The notes: generated from the sequence alone by a model not told the origin. A stretch of DNA of 64,000 nucleotides from an uncultured Lachnospiraceae bacterium (GCA_947626285.1 CANQRR010000001.1:62001-126000), one strand, 5' to 3'; counted from the first letter of the stretch, positions 53,376 to 63,289 are shown. Translations and numbers: made by a program.

Positions 53376-54962
53376 TTGGGTGATTTGAGGGAAGAGATCA
53401 GAAAGAGACGGACGTTCGCGATCATTTCGCATCCGGACGCCGGAAAGACGACGCTGACAGAGAAGTTTCTGCTCTACGGAGGCGCGATCAATCTGGCGGG
53501 TTCGGTCAAGGGCAAGGCGACGGCGCGGCATGCGGTGTCGGACTGGATGGAGATCGAGAAGGAGAGAGGTATCTCGGTCACATCCTCCGTGCTGCAGTTC
53601 AATTACGGCGGGTACTGCATCAACATTCTGGACACGCCGGGACACCAGGATTTCTCGGAGGATACGTACCGCACGCTGATGGCGGCGGATTCCGCGGTCA
53701 TGGTGATCGACGCGTCGAAGGGCGTCGAGGCGCAGACGCGCAAGCTGTTCAAGGTCTGCGTGATGCGGCACATCCCGATCTTCACGTTCATCAACAAGCT
53801 GGACCGGGACGCGAACGATACCTTTGAGCTGCTCGACGACATCGAGAAGGAGCTGGGGATCGCGACCTGCCCGATCAACTGGCCAATCGGTTCCGGCAAG
53901 AATTTCAAGGGTGTGTACGAGCGCGCGTCCCGCAAGGTGACGACGTTCACCGACACGCAGAAGGGCACGAAAGCGGGCGTCGCGACGGAGATCGACGTGG
54001 ACGCGCCGGAGCTGGAGGAGTTCATCGGGACGCAGAACAAGGAGACCCTGCTCGAGGAGATCGAGCTGCTCGACGGGGCATCCGCGGAGTTCGACCAGGA
54101 GCTCGTCAGCAAGGGAAAGCTCTCGCCGGTGTTTTTCGGCTCGGCGCTGACGAACTTCGGTGTGGAGATCTTTTTGAAACACTTTCTTCAGATGACGACG
54201 TCGCCGCTGCCGAGGACGGCGGACTGCGGAGTGATCGATCCGATGGAGGAGGATTTTTCGGCTTTTGTGTTCAAGATTCAGGCGAACATGAATAAGGCGC
54301 ACCGTGACCGCGTCGCGTTCATGCGCATCTGTTCGGGTAAGTTTGACGCGGGCATGGAGGTTTATCATGTGCAGGGCGACCGGATACAGCGGCTCTCCCA
54401 GCCGCAGCAGATGATGGCGCAGGAGCGGCACATCGTGCAGGAGGCGTACGCGGGGGACATCATCGGCGTCTTTGACCCGGGTATTTTTTCCATCGGGGAC
54501 ACGATCTGCATGCCGGGCAAAAAGTTTGCTTACGAGGGCATCCCCACCTTCGCGCCGGAGCATTTCGCACGCGTGCGGCAGATCGACACGATGAAGCGCA
54601 AGCAGTTCGTCAAGGGGATCAACCAGATCGCGCAGGAGGGCGCGATCCAGATCTTCCAGGAATTTAACACCGGCATGGAGGAGATCATTGTCGGCGTGGT
54701 CGGCGTGCTGCAGTTTGACGTTCTGAAATACCGGTTGGAGAACGAGTACAACGTGGACATCATTCTGGAACCGCTCCCGTACGAGCACATCCGCTGGATC
54801 GAGAACGAGGACATCGACCTGAACAGGATCGTCGGCACTTCGGATATGAAGAAGATCAAGGATCTCAAGGATCGTCCGCTTCTTCTTTTTGTCAACAGCT
54901 GGTCGGTCGGCATGGTGCTCGAGCGGAACGAGGGCTTGAGACTGTCGGAATTCGGGCGCTAA
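53376..54962 (+). CDS. prfC: Peptide chain release factor 3
   Basis: A GTPase of 528 residues that recycles RF1/RF2 from the ribosome. The G1 motif is ISHPDAGKTT, G3 DTPGHQDFSED and G4 NKLDRDA; domains II and III follow to the end. The start is taken as TTG 53376, eight bases after GGAGGAG, which gives the usual GDLREEIRKRRTFAI beginning. The GTG at 53361 lies within the ribosome binding site region and is less likely. Confidence 0.93.
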   Translation: MGDLREEIRKRRTFAIISHPDAGKTTLTEKFLLYGGAINLAGSVKGKATARHAVSDWMEIEKERGISVTSSVLQFNYGGYCINILDTPGHQDFSEDTYRTLMAADSAVMVIDASKGVEAQTRKLFKVCVMRHIPIFTFINKLDRDANDTFELLDDIEKELGIATCPINWPIGSGKNFKGVYERASRKVTTFTDTQKGTKAGVATEIDVDAPELEEFIGTQNKETLLEEIELLDGASAEFDQELVSKGKLSPVFFGSALTNFGVEIFLKHFLQMTTSPLPRTADCGVIDPMEEDFSAFVFKIQANMNKAHRDRVAFMRICSGKFDAGMEVYHVQGDRIQRLSQPQQMMAQERHIVQEAYAGDIIGVFDPGIFSIGDTICMPGKKFAYEGIPTFAPEHFARVRQIDTMKRKQFVKGINQIAQEGAIQIFQEFNTGMEEIIVGVVGVLQFDVLKYRLENEYNVDIILEPLPYEHIRWIENEDIDLNRIVGTSDMKKIKDLKDRPLLLFVNSWSVGMVLERNEGLRLSEFGR

Positions 54963-55013
54963 AGTTTTGCTCTGTACGTCTGTGACCCGGCAAGGCGAAT
55001 TTGTGAAAACGTC

Positions 55014-55042
55014 TTGCAAAGCTTTCTCATATTTTGTATAAT
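55014..55042 (+). promoter_or_regulatory. Sigma-A promoter of the Asp23 gene
   Basis: TTGCAA (55014-55019) and a perfect TATAAT (55037-55042) are 17 bases apart. Confidence 0.75.
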
Positions 55043-55108
55043 CAATAATTATATTGATAAAACAATATATATTGTATGGATGCGCATTTTGGTAAGGAGG
55101 CTATCGCT

Positions 55109-55501
55109 ATGGATACAGCTATGGAACATACAGAGGTTCACACGCACAAGCTGGAGAATGAGGAGAAGTTCGGGGAGGTCCGTATCGCAGATGAAGTGGT
55201 TGCGATCATCGCGGGACTTGCGGCTTCGGAGGTCGACGGCGTCGCCTCGATGGCGGGCAATGTCACGAGGGATCTGATCGAGAAGCTCGGGATGAAGAGC
55301 CTGTCGAAGGGCGTGAAGATTACGATGGATGAGAATACGGTCAATGTCGCGCTGGCGATCAACATCCAGTACGGTTACAACGTGCCGACGACGTGTTCCA
55401 AGATACAGGAAAAGGTCAAGACTGCGATCGAGACGATGACAGGACTTAAGGTCTCTGAGGTGAATATCAAGATCGTGAATGTCGCGATGGAGAAGAAATG
55501 A
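55109..55501 (+). CDS. Asp23/Gls24 family envelope stress protein
   Basis: A protein of 130 residues. GEVRIADEVVAIIAGLAASEVDGVASM and GLKVSEVNIKIVNVAM mark the Asp23/Gls24 (YloU-like) family. No span is present; relatives bind the membrane face through partner proteins or act in fatty-acid control. Its place just before nusB is usual in Clostridia. AAGGAGG precedes ATG 55109. Confidence 0.92.
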   Translation: MDTAMEHTEVHTHKLENEEKFGEVRIADEVVAIIAGLAASEVDGVASMAGNVTRDLIEKLGMKSLSKGVKITMDENTVNVALAINIQYGYNVPTTCSKIQEKVKTAIETMTGLKVSEVNIKIVNVAMEKK

Positions 55502-55508
55502 GAAGACA

Positions 55509-55549
55509 GGCTGTTGTGAAAGCTGAGATACTTTGCAACAGCCGTTTTT
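55509..55549 (+). terminator. Terminator after the Asp23 gene
   Basis: GGCTGTTG pairs with CAACAGCC across an AT-rich loop, followed by GTTTTTA. Confidence 0.7.
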
Positions 55550-55595
55550 ACAGTAAAAGCCCGATTTGATTTTATCTGTGATGGAGAAGCGGACT

Positions 55596-55991
55596 ATGAA
55601 GAGAAGCGAGATCAGGGAACATATATTCAAGCTTGTGTTCTGCGGGGAATTTCACCCGAGTGAGGAGATCCCGGAGCAGGTGCAGATCTACTTTGAGGAT
55701 CTCACAGAGGCGACGGAGGAGGAGCACAGCTACATTGCGGAAAAGGTAGACCGGATCAAGGAGAAGGTCCCTGAGATTGACAGCAGGATCAATGAAGTAG
55801 CGCAGGGCTGGAAGACGCCGCGCATGGGAAAAGCCGAGCTGGCGATCCTTCGCCTGGCGGTGTATGAGATGCTGTACGACGAGGAAGTGCCCGTGAAAGT
55901 GGCGATCAACGAGGCGGTGGAGCTCGCCAAGAAGTACGGAGGGGACGATTCGCCGTCGTTCGTGAACGGGATCCTGGCGAAGCTCGCCTGA
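55596..55991 (+). CDS. nusB: Transcription antitermination factor NusB
   Basis: An all-helical protein of 131 residues ([10 protein letters not shown], then [32 protein letters not shown] and a final [10 protein letters not shown]). It binds boxA in rRNA operons with NusE. ATG 55596 follows GGAG by nine bases; earlier in-frame starts (55566, 55581) would add residues not seen in the family. It heads the xseA-to-recN gene group. Confidence 0.93.
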   Translation: MKRSEIREHIFKLVFCGEFHPSEEIPEQVQIYFEDLTEATEEEHSYIAEKVDRIKEKVPEIDSRINEVAQGWKTPRMGKAELAILRLAVYEMLYDEEVPVKVAINEAVELAKKYGGDDSPSFVNGILAKLA

Positions 55992-56067
55992 TTTCAAACC
56001 GGAAGCCGAAGGCGTGCGGCATTGGGGCTGGGAGCGCGATGCCGGGACTGCGGGCGGCAGGAAGATT

Positions 56068-57270
56068 ATGCAGAAAGTATATTCGGTCGGTCAGATCAAT
56101 CAATACATCAAAAATATGTTCACACAGGATTTCCTCCTGAGCCGGGTGAGCGTTCGGGGAGAGGTGTCGAACTGCAAATATCACAGTTCGGGACATATCT
56201 ACTTTTCGCTCAAGGACGCGGCGGGGACGATCGCCTGCGTGATGTTTGCCGGTGCCAGAAAGGGACTGGCTTTTCGCTTGTCCGACGGGCAGCAGGTGGT
56301 CGTGGACGGAAGCGTGAGCGTCTATGAACGGGACGGCAGATATCAGCTCTATGCGAACCGCATCCGGCAGGATGGCGCCGGCGTGCTCTATGAGCGTTTT
56401 CTGGCGCTGAAGCAGGAGCTTGAGGAGATGGGGATGTTTGCCCCGGAATACAAAAAACCGATCCCGAAGTATGTGCGCAGACTTGGCGTCGTGACCGCGT
56501 CCACAGGGGCTGCGGTCCGCGACATCATCACAATCTCCAGGCGCAGAAGCCCCGGGATCCAGATCATCCTCTATCCGGCGCAGGTGCAGGGAGAGGGCGC
56601 GGCTGAGAGCGTGGCGGAGGGCCTTCGCGTGCTGGATGCACAGAATGTGGACGTCATCATCGTCGGCCGCGGCGGAGGCTCGATCGAAGATCTGTGGGCG
56701 TTCAATGAGGAGATTGTCGCGCGGGCGATCTTTGCCTGTGAGACGCCGGTGATCTCGGCGGTCGGTCATGAGACGGACACGACGATCGCGGACTTCGTGG
56801 CGGATCTGCGCGCCCCGACTCCTTCGGCTGCGGCGGAGCTGGCGGTCGCGGACGCCGGGCTGATGTGTCAGCAGCTGCTGGATGCGCAGGCGGACTTTGG
56901 CCGGCTCCTGCGCCAGAGGATCGGAGAACAGAGGGAGCGGATTGAGCGCTGCCGGATGCGCCTGCGCTACGCAAGTCCGCAGCAGCGTATCCGCGATCAG
57001 AGGCAGCGCGCCGCGGATCTCGACGGGATGCTGCGCAGAAGCATCCGGGACAGCCTGAGGGACAGGCAGGGCGAAATGGCGCTCTACATCGAACGGCTGC
57101 GAGGGCTCTCGCCGCTTGAAAAGCTGGCGCAGGGTTACGCCTGCGTGACAGACGGGGCCGGCAAGCGGATCTCCTCAGTCGCGCAGGTACAGGCGGGCGA
57201 CAGGCTGCAGGCCTATGTCGCAGACGGAAGGATCACTGCGGAGGTTTTACAGATAGAAAAGATGGGTTGA
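56068..57270 (+). CDS. xseA: Exodeoxyribonuclease VII large subunit
   Basis: A protein of 400 residues with an N-terminal OB fold (VSVRGEVSNCKYHSSGHIYFSLKD), the catalytic domain (RLGVVTASTGAAVRDI, GRGGGSIEDLWAFN, SAVGHETDTTI) and a coiled-coil C-terminal part that binds XseB. It degrades single-stranded DNA. ATG 56068 gives the family N-terminus and lies behind AGGAAG. Confidence 0.95.
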   Translation: MQKVYSVGQINQYIKNMFTQDFLLSRVSVRGEVSNCKYHSSGHIYFSLKDAAGTIACVMFAGARKGLAFRLSDGQQVVVDGSVSVYERDGRYQLYANRIRQDGAGVLYERFLALKQELEEMGMFAPEYKKPIPKYVRRLGVVTASTGAAVRDIITISRRRSPGIQIILYPAQVQGEGAAESVAEGLRVLDAQNVDVIIVGRGGGSIEDLWAFNEEIVARAIFACETPVISAVGHETDTTIADFVADLRAPTPSAAAELAVADAGLMCQQLLDAQADFGRLLRQRIGEQRERIERCRMRLRYASPQQRIRDQRQRAADLDGMLRRSIRDSLRDRQGEMALYIERLRGLSPLEKLAQGYACVTDGAGKRISSVAQVQAGDRLQAYVADGRITAEVLQIEKMG

Positions 57271-57284
57271 GAGGAGCGACTGCC

Positions 57285-57581
57285 ATGGACAGTTTCAGAA
57301 AATGGTTGGAGGAGCAGGGGGCTGCCCCGGAATTCTGTGCGGAGTATGACCGCCTGCACGCGGCGTATGAGGCGGCGCAGTCCGACATGACGCTGGAAGA
57401 ATCCTTTGCCGGCCTTGACGCGATGCTGGAGAAGCTGGAGGACAGCGGCCTTCCGCTTGAGGAGGCCTTGAAGCTGTACCAGCAGGGGATGGAGCTTCTG
57501 GCAAAGTGTAACGATAAGATCGATCTGGTGGAAAAACAGATCCTGACAGTGAATGAAGAAGGTGAGCTGAGTGAATTTTGA
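57285..57581 (+). CDS. xseB: Exodeoxyribonuclease VII small subunit
   Basis: A protein of 98 residues. TLEESFAGLDAMLEKLEDSGLPLEEALKLYQQG (conserved core) is the XseB domain, preceded by about 35 residues not found in most family members, so the protein is longer than the usual 70-80. It follows xseA by 14 bases and overlaps ispA by 11 bases. The start ATG 57285 has GAGAGG in front. Confidence 0.9.
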   Translation: MDSFRKWLEEQGAAPEFCAEYDRLHAAYEAAQSDMTLEESFAGLDAMLEKLEDSGLPLEEALKLYQQGMELLAKCNDKIDLVEKQILTVNEEGELSEF

Positions 57582-58458
57582 CGAGCAGATGAAGAAACGC
57601 GTGACGGAGATCAAGAGTGTGATCGCCGGGTATCTGCCGGAGGAGGACGGCTTCCAGAGAACGCTCCTTGAGGCGGTCAATTACAGCATGCTGGTCGGAG
57701 GCAAGAAGCTGCGTCCGCTGCTGATGCAGCAGACCTATGTGATGTTCGGCGGGAAGTCTCCAGTCATCAAGCCGTTCATGGCGGCGATGGAGATGGTGCA
57801 CACCCATTCGCTGATCCACGACGACCTTCCGGCAGTGGACAACGACGAGTACCGCAGGGGACAGAAGACGACGCATGTCGTGTACGGGGAGGCGATGGCG
57901 ATCCTCGCCGGCGACGCGCTTTTGAACCTGGCCTACGAGACGGCCACAAAGGCGTTCGACATGGAGCCGGACAATCCGCGCATCGGACGGGCGTTTCAGA
58001 TCCTCGCAGGCAAGACCGGGCTGGACGGGATGATCGGCGGGCAGTCGGTGGACGTGGAATATGCGGGCAAGCCGCTTACCGGGGAACAGCTGCATTTTAT
58101 CTACCGATTGAAGACCGGAGCCCTGATCGAGGCCTCGATGATGATCGGCGCGGTGCTGGCAGGAGCTTCGGAGGAGGAACTCGAAAAGGTGCAGCAGATT
58201 GCCGCAAACGTCGGGTTCGCATTCCAGATCCAGGACGATATCCTCGATGTGACCGGCGATCAGGAGACGCTCGGCAAGCCGGTAAACAGCGACGAAAAGA
58301 ACGAGAAGACGACTTACGTGACGGTAAACGGCCTTGAAAAGGCGCAGGAGGATGTGGCGCGATACTCGAAGGAGGCGATCCGCCTGCTGGACGAGCTGCC
58401 CTATGAGAACGAATTCCTGAGAGAGCTGATCCTCAATCTGGTCCATCGCAGCGCGTAG
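57571..58458 (+). CDS. ispA: Farnesyl (geranyl) diphosphate synthase
   Basis: An isoprenyl synthase of 295 residues. The first aspartate-rich motif is DDLPAVDNDEYRRG and the second QDDILDVTGD; GGKKLRP binds IPP. It lengthens isoprenyl chains, using units from the pathway that starts with dxs next door. It starts with GTG 57571 inside xseB, so translation is coupled. Confidence 0.93.
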   Translation: MNFDEQMKKRVTEIKSVIAGYLPEEDGFQRTLLEAVNYSMLVGGKKLRPLLMQQTYVMFGGKSPVIKPFMAAMEMVHTHSLIHDDLPAVDNDEYRRGQKTTHVVYGEAMAILAGDALLNLAYETATKAFDMEPDNPRIGRAFQILAGKTGLDGMIGGQSVDVEYAGKPLTGEQLHFIYRLKTGALIEASMMIGAVLAGASEEELEKVQQIAANVGFAFQIQDDILDVTGDQETLGKPVNSDEKNEKTTYVTVNGLEKAQEDVARYSKEAIRLLDELPYENEFLRELILNLVHRSA

Positions 58459-58474
58459 CGCAGACGTGCCGTCG

Positions 58475-58642
58475 GAAAGGAAGAGGACATTCGCGGCTGT
58501 ACGGCTGGGGACAGAGGAAAGGGAGAGGACATTCGCAGCTGTACGGCTGCGGACAGAGGAAAGGGAGAGGGCATTCGCGGCTGTATGGCTGGGGACAGAG
58601 GAAAGGGAGAGGACATTCGCGGCTGTACGGCTGTGAACAGAG
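58475..58642 (+). repeat. Four 42-bp tandem repeats between ispA and dxs
   Basis: The unit begins GAAAGG(G/A)AGAGGACATTCG and has exact period 42 (58475, 58517, 58559, 58601). The copies differ by only a few bases. Being 14 codons long, it gives repetitive frames on both strands, but no ribosome binding site or gene-like start is seen. It occupies most of the 242-base gap. Confidence 0.92.
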
Positions 58643-58700
58643 GAATCAGGAGGAAGCCGAGGCTTGCATTTGGCAAAGCGTAGGAAAGGTGGCGTTTATT

Positions 58701-60560
58701 TTGTTAGAGAAGATCAATGAAGTAAACGATATCAAGAAGATAGAGAAGAATAAATTGCCGGAGCTGGCGCAGGAGATCCGGGATTTCCTGATCCAGAAGA
58801 TCAGTCAGACCGGCGGACATCTCGCCTCGAATCTCGGCGTGGTGGAGCTCACGATGGCGTTGCATCTGTCGTTCACGCTCCCGCAGGATAAGATCATCTG
58901 GGACGTCGGGCATCAGTCCTACACGCACAAGATCCTGACCGGGCGCAAGGACGGCTTTGACAAGCTGCGCAAATTCGGCGGGATGAGCGGTTTCCCGAAG
59001 CGCAAGGAGAGCGACTGCGACGCGTTCGACACGGGACACAGCTCGACGTCGATCTCGGCCGGGCTGGGCTATGTCTGCTCCCGCGACGTGCTTGGCGAAG
59101 ATTACTATGTGGTCTCCGTGATCGGGGACGGCGCGCTGACCGGCGGGATGGCCTATGAGGCGCTGAACAACGCTTCAGAGCTGAAGACGAATTTTATCAT
59201 CGTGCTGAACGACAACGAGATGTCCATCTCTGAAAATGTGGGCGGGATCTCCGCGTACCTGGGCAACATCCGCACGGCGGAGTCCTACACCGGGCTGAAG
59301 ATGGGCGTTGAGAATACGCTGAATAAGATTCCGGTCTACGGCGACAAGCTGATCCGCGGCATCCGGAACACGAAGCAGGGCATCAAGCAATTCCTGGTGC
59401 CGGGCATGTTCTTCGAGGAGATGGGGATCACCTATCTCGGTCCGGTCGACGGGCACAACATTTCCAAGATGACACGCGTCTTCCGCGACGCGAAGAAAGT
59501 AAACGGCCCGGTGCTTGTGCATGTGCTGACGCGCAAGGGAAAGGGCTTCGGGCCGGCGGAGCGCATGCCTTCGAGGTTCCACGGGGCGGAGCCTTTTGAG
59601 ATCGAGACCGGGCTGCCGAGCGTGCGCAAGAAAAAGGCGGCGTACACGGACGTCTTTTCGACGGTCATGTGCAAGATGGGCGCGCGGGAGCCGAAGCTCG
59701 TGGCGGTCACGGCGGCGATGCCGGACGGCACGGGACTCAAGCGCTTTCGCAACATGTACCACGACCGGTTTTTCGATGTGGGCATTGCCGAGGCGCACGC
59801 GGTGACCTTTGCGGCGGGACTGGCGGCGGGCGGACTGAAGCCGGTGGTCGCGGTGTACTCCTCGTTTCTGCAGAGGGCGTTCGATCAGATCATCCACGAC
59901 GTCTGCATTCAGAACCTTCCGGTCGTGTTTGCGATCGACCGCGCCGGGCTGGTCGGGAGCGACGGGGAGACGCATCAGGGGATCTTCGACCTTTCGTTTC
60001 TCTCGATGATGCCGAATATGTGCGTGATGGCGCCCAAGAATAAGTGGGAGCTCGCCGATATGCTGAAATACGCGATCGGGTACGACGGGCCGATCGCCCT
60101 GCGCTATCCGCGCGGGGAGGCGTTCGACGGACTGAAGGAGTACCGCGCGCCGATCGTTTTCGGGAAGAGCGAGATCTTGTATGATGAGGATGGGATCGCG
60201 CTCGTCGCGGTCGGGAGCATGGTGCAGACGGCGCTCGCCGTGCGCGAAATGCTCAAGGAGATCGGTTATCAGTGCACGATCGTGAACGCGCGCTTCGTGA
60301 AGCCGTTGGACGAGGAGACGCTTTCCTACCTGACGGGCGACCATTGCCTGATCGTGACAATGGAAGAGAATGTAAAGAGCGGCGGTTTTGGCGAGAAGGT
60401 GCTGGAGTATTATAACGAGACAGGGACGGACGTGCAGGTGATGCAGGTGGCGCTCCCGGACGATTACATTGAGCATGGGAATGTGGAGGTGCTGCGCAGG
60501 GAGACCTGCATTGACGCGGAGTCGGTCTTCAAGCAGATCATCGCGCAGTACCGCAGGTGA
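58701..60560 (+). CDS. dxs: 1-deoxy-D-xylulose-5-phosphate synthase
   Basis: A thiamine-diphosphate enzyme of 619 residues that makes DXP from pyruvate and glyceraldehyde phosphate. It shows GHQSYTHKILTGR, the cofactor motif GDGALTGGMAYEALNN and the second-half segment DRAGLVGSDGETHQG. The start is taken as TTG 58701 behind AGGAAAGGTGG, which gives the normal length; GTG 58689 overlaps the ribosome binding site. It feeds isoprenoid units to ispA. Confidence 0.95.
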   Translation: MLEKINEVNDIKKIEKNKLPELAQEIRDFLIQKISQTGGHLASNLGVVELTMALHLSFTLPQDKIIWDVGHQSYTHKILTGRKDGFDKLRKFGGMSGFPKRKESDCDAFDTGHSSTSISAGLGYVCSRDVLGEDYYVVSVIGDGALTGGMAYEALNNASELKTNFIIVLNDNEMSISENVGGISAYLGNIRTAESYTGLKMGVENTLNKIPVYGDKLIRGIRNTKQGIKQFLVPGMFFEEMGITYLGPVDGHNISKMTRVFRDAKKVNGPVLVHVLTRKGKGFGPAERMPSRFHGAEPFEIETGLPSVRKKKAAYTDVFSTVMCKMGAREPKLVAVTAAMPDGTGLKRFRNMYHDRFFDVGIAEAHAVTFAAGLAAGGLKPVVAVYSSFLQRAFDQIIHDVCIQNLPVVFAIDRAGLVGSDGETHQGIFDLSFLSMMPNMCVMAPKNKWELADMLKYAIGYDGPIALRYPRGEAFDGLKEYRAPIVFGKSEILYDEDGIALVAVGSMVQTALAVREMLKEIGYQCTIVNARFVKPLDEETLSYLTGDHCLIVTMEENVKSGGFGEKVLEYYNETGTDVQVMQVALPDDYIEHGNVEVLRRETCIDAESVFKQIIAQYRR

Positions 60561-60567
60561 ACAGGTT

Positions 60568-61449
60568 ATGAAAGAGCGATTGGACGTGCTGCTCGTGCAG
60601 CGGGGGCTCGCGGCTTCGCGTGAGAAAGCGAAGGCGGTCATCATGGCGGGCAGCGTGCTGGTGAACGGGCAGCGCGAGGATAAAGCCGGTACGATGATCG
60701 ACGAGAAGGCGGAGATCACGGTAAAAGGAAATCAGCTTCCCTATGTGAGCCGGGGCGGATTGAAGCTGGAGAAGGCGATGAAAAGCTTCGGCGTCGCGCT
60801 GGACGGGCGGGTCTGCATGGACGTGGGCGCGTCGACCGGCGGCTTTACCGACTGTATGCTGCAAAACGGCGCAGCCAGGGTCTATGCCGTCGACGTCGGA
60901 CACGGTCAGTTGGACTGGAAACTGCGGAACGATGAGCGTGTCGTCTGCATGGAGAAGACGAACATCCGCTACGTTACGCCGGACGACATTCAGGAGCCGC
61001 CGTCGTTCGTGTCAATCGACGTGTCGTTCATTTCTCTGACGAAGGTGCTCGGCCCGGTGCGGGAGCTGATGACGGATGCGGGCGAGATTGTCTGCCTGAT
61101 CAAACCGCAGTTTGAGGCCGGGCGTGAGAAGGTGGGCAAGAAAGGCGTCGTGCGCGATCCGGCGGTGCACGAGGAAGTGATCCGCAAGGTGATCGCATAC
61201 GCCGCGCAGATCGGACTTGAGAAAGTGGGTCTTGATTTTTCCCCGATCAAGGGACCGGAGGGCAACATCGAGTATCTGCTGTATCTTCGAAAACAGGCGG
61301 GTGACGGAAGGATCGGATCGGAATTTTCCGGCTCAGATAAGAATGCGGGAAACAGTTTCGCTACAGAAGCGGCAGATACTTATGATGAAAAAGAGTCGGA
61401 GACAGCGGCGCATGAGGTCGTCACAGCGGCGCATGAACTGCTTGACTGA
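60568..61449 (+). CDS. tlyA: TlyA family rRNA (cytidine-2'-O)-methyltransferase
   Basis: A protein of 293 residues with an N-terminal S4 RNA-binding domain (RLDVLLVQRGLAASREKA) and an FtsJ-type methyltransferase (CMDVGASTGGFTDCMLQNGA, then IDVSFISLTKVL). The last 45 residues are an acidic low-complexity tail. It starts eight bases after the dxs stop with a weak ribosome binding site, so coupling to dxs is likely. Confidence 0.93.
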   Translation: MKERLDVLLVQRGLAASREKAKAVIMAGSVLVNGQREDKAGTMIDEKAEITVKGNQLPYVSRGGLKLEKAMKSFGVALDGRVCMDVGASTGGFTDCMLQNGAARVYAVDVGHGQLDWKLRNDERVVCMEKTNIRYVTPDDIQEPPSFVSIDVSFISLTKVLGPVRELMTDAGEIVCLIKPQFEAGREKVGKKGVVRDPAVHEEVIRKVIAYAAQIGLEKVGLDFSPIKGPEGNIEYLLYLRKQAGDGRIGSEFSGSDKNAGNSFATEAADTYDEKESETAAHEVVTAAHELLD

Positions 61450-61524
61450 GAATACCGGCAGGAGCTACTGAAGGGACAGAACGGGACCCGGCATGGCCGG
61501 CGGACCGCAGACGGAGTGTTGCTT

Positions 61525-62388
61525 ATGAATACTTTTTATGTGATCACAAACAATCAGAAGGACCCGGAGTTCAAGACGTCCGATATGATCCGGGACTATC
61601 TTGAGAGCAGAGGAAAAAAATGCTACGTCCAGAAATGCGGGAAAGACCATCCGAGCGGGCAGTACAAGTATACGGATGCGCGGGAGATTCCGAAAGACGT
61701 GGAATGCGTGCTGGTGCTCGGCGGAGACGGGACGCTTCTGCAGGCGGCCAGGGACCTGGTGGAATGTTCGATCCCGCTTCTCGGCGTCAACATGGGTACG
61801 CTGGGCTATCTGGCTGAGATCGAGCACACGAGCATCACCCCGGCGCTGGACAAACTGATCGCCGATGAGTTTTCCGTCGAATCGCGCATGATGCTGCAGG
61901 GCACGGCGTTTCACCAGGGCAGAGCGCTTTTGCGGGATATTGCGCTGAACGACATTGTGATCCGGCGAAACGGCAGGCTGCGCGTCCTCGATTTCAACAT
62001 TTACGTGGACGATGTATTTCTCACGGCCTACTCGGCGGACGGGATCATACTTGCGACGCCGACCGGTTCCACGGGTTACAATCTCTCCGCGGGCGGCCCG
62101 ATCGTGGCGCCGCAGGCCTCTCTGATCCTGCTGTCGGCAGTGGCGCCGCACACGTTGAATTCCCGCTCGATCGTCCTCCCGGACAATGTCGAGATCGCGA
62201 TCGAGATCAGTGGAAGACACGATATGGAGATGGACGGTGCGGAGGCGACGTTCGACGGCGACACTTCGGTGAAGCTGAATGCAGGCGATCGCATTGTCAT
62301 CACCAGGTCCGATCGCAAGGTACAGATGATGAAGACCAAAAATACCAGTTTTCTGGAGATCCTGCGCCTGAAGATGGCGGCGCCCTGA
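61525..62388 (+). CDS. nadK: NAD kinase
   Basis: A protein of 287 residues that makes NADP from NAD. The motif LGGDGTLLQAAR, NMGTLGYLAEIE, and LATPTGSTGYNLSAGGP are all present. ATG 61525 is preceded by GGAG. It belongs to the tlyA-nadK-argR-recN run typical of Firmicutes. Confidence 0.95.
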   Translation: MNTFYVITNNQKDPEFKTSDMIRDYLESRGKKCYVQKCGKDHPSGQYKYTDAREIPKDVECVLVLGGDGTLLQAARDLVECSIPLLGVNMGTLGYLAEIEHTSITPALDKLIADEFSVESRMMLQGTAFHQGRALLRDIALNDIVIRRNGRLRVLDFNIYVDDVFLTAYSADGIILATPTGSTGYNLSAGGPIVAPQASLILLSAVAPHTLNSRSIVLPDNVEIAIEISGRHDMEMDGAEATFDGDTSVKLNAGDRIVITRSDRKVQMMKTKNTSFLEILRLKMAAP

Positions 62389-62495
62389 GCAAAGGATATA
62401 AGAGATCGCGGAGGCGGGCGCCGGGACAGGATCGCGGAAAAGTCGAAGCGTCATGAGGATTGGAAGCGCGGTGGAAAGGAGAGCGGACAGAGGCT

Positions 62496-62948
62496 ATGAA
62501 GAATGCGAGACAGGAAAAGATCGTGGAACTGATCACGAAGTACGAGATCGAGACGCAGGAGGAACTGGCGTCGTATCTGGAGAAGGAAGGCTGCCGCGTC
62601 ACGCAGGCGACGGTCTCCCGTGACATTCGCGAGCTCAAGCTGACGAAGCTGACGGCTGCCGACGGGAAACAGAAATACACGCTGATGCAGAACCAGACGC
62701 CGGGGATCAACGACAAATATCTGCGCGTGCTGAAAGAAGGCTTTGTCTCGATGGACATGGCCCAGAACATTCTGGTCGTGAAGACCGTGTCCGGCATGGC
62801 GATGGCAGTCGCGGCGGCGCTTGACGCCATGCGCTGGAGCGAAGTCGCCGGCTGCATCGCGGGAGACGACACGATCATGTGCGCGATCCGCAGCGCTGAA
62901 GACACGGTCCGGGTAATGGATAAAATACAGAAGATCGTCCGCGCTTAG
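62496..62948 (+). CDS. argR: Arginine repressor
   Basis: A protein of 150 residues with an N-terminal winged helix (TQATVSRDIRELKLTKL) and a C-terminal hexamer/arginine-binding domain (GDDTIMCAIRS). It represses arginine synthesis genes when arginine is present. ATG 62496 is chosen because it gives the family N-terminus; ATG 62460 would add 12 residues. Confidence 0.95.
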   Translation: MKNARQEKIVELITKYEIETQEELASYLEKEGCRVTQATVSRDIRELKLTKLTAADGKQKYTLMQNQTPGINDKYLRVLKEGFVSMDMAQNILVVKTVSGMAMAVAAALDAMRWSEVAGCIAGDDTIMCAIRSAEDTVRVMDKIQKIVRA

Positions 62949-63117
62949 TTTGCTCTATCATGGCGGCGTCGGCTGTAATAGTCCGCTGTCCGCCGATTGT
63001 CCTCTTACATCTGTCTGCCTGCGTCGGACTGCATCCGCCTCAGATCAGACATCTGTATCGGACATGTCGGAACAGCTGGACCATCACAGTCCTCCGCCGT
63101 ATAGTGTACCGCAGCCG

Positions 63118-63248
63118 TAGACAGGAACCGCAGGGATTTCCGGGGCTTTTCCGGCACAAACTGCAAAAAGAAAGTTTTCCGTTTCCCAACATGTATCTAC
63201 AGTTTTGCCGGGAAAGTTCCCAGGAAGGGTACCGTGCGGTTCCGTCCG
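63118..63248 (+). repeat. 130-bp dispersed imperfect palindrome, copy 2
   Basis: This matches 22836-22965 in the same orientation; differences are scattered point changes. The 341-base gap between argR and recN holds only this element; I see nothing supportable in 62949-63117. Confidence 0.85.
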
Positions 63249-63289
63249 AGATTCATTAAGTACGAAGTGGGGAGAGTCAGGACAAATTT

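Noticed and set aside
58401-58676. Repetitive 91-codon minus-strand frame with 14-residue repeats
   Set aside because: It is simply the 42-bp tandem repeat read in one frame, overlaps the end of ispA and has no start signals.
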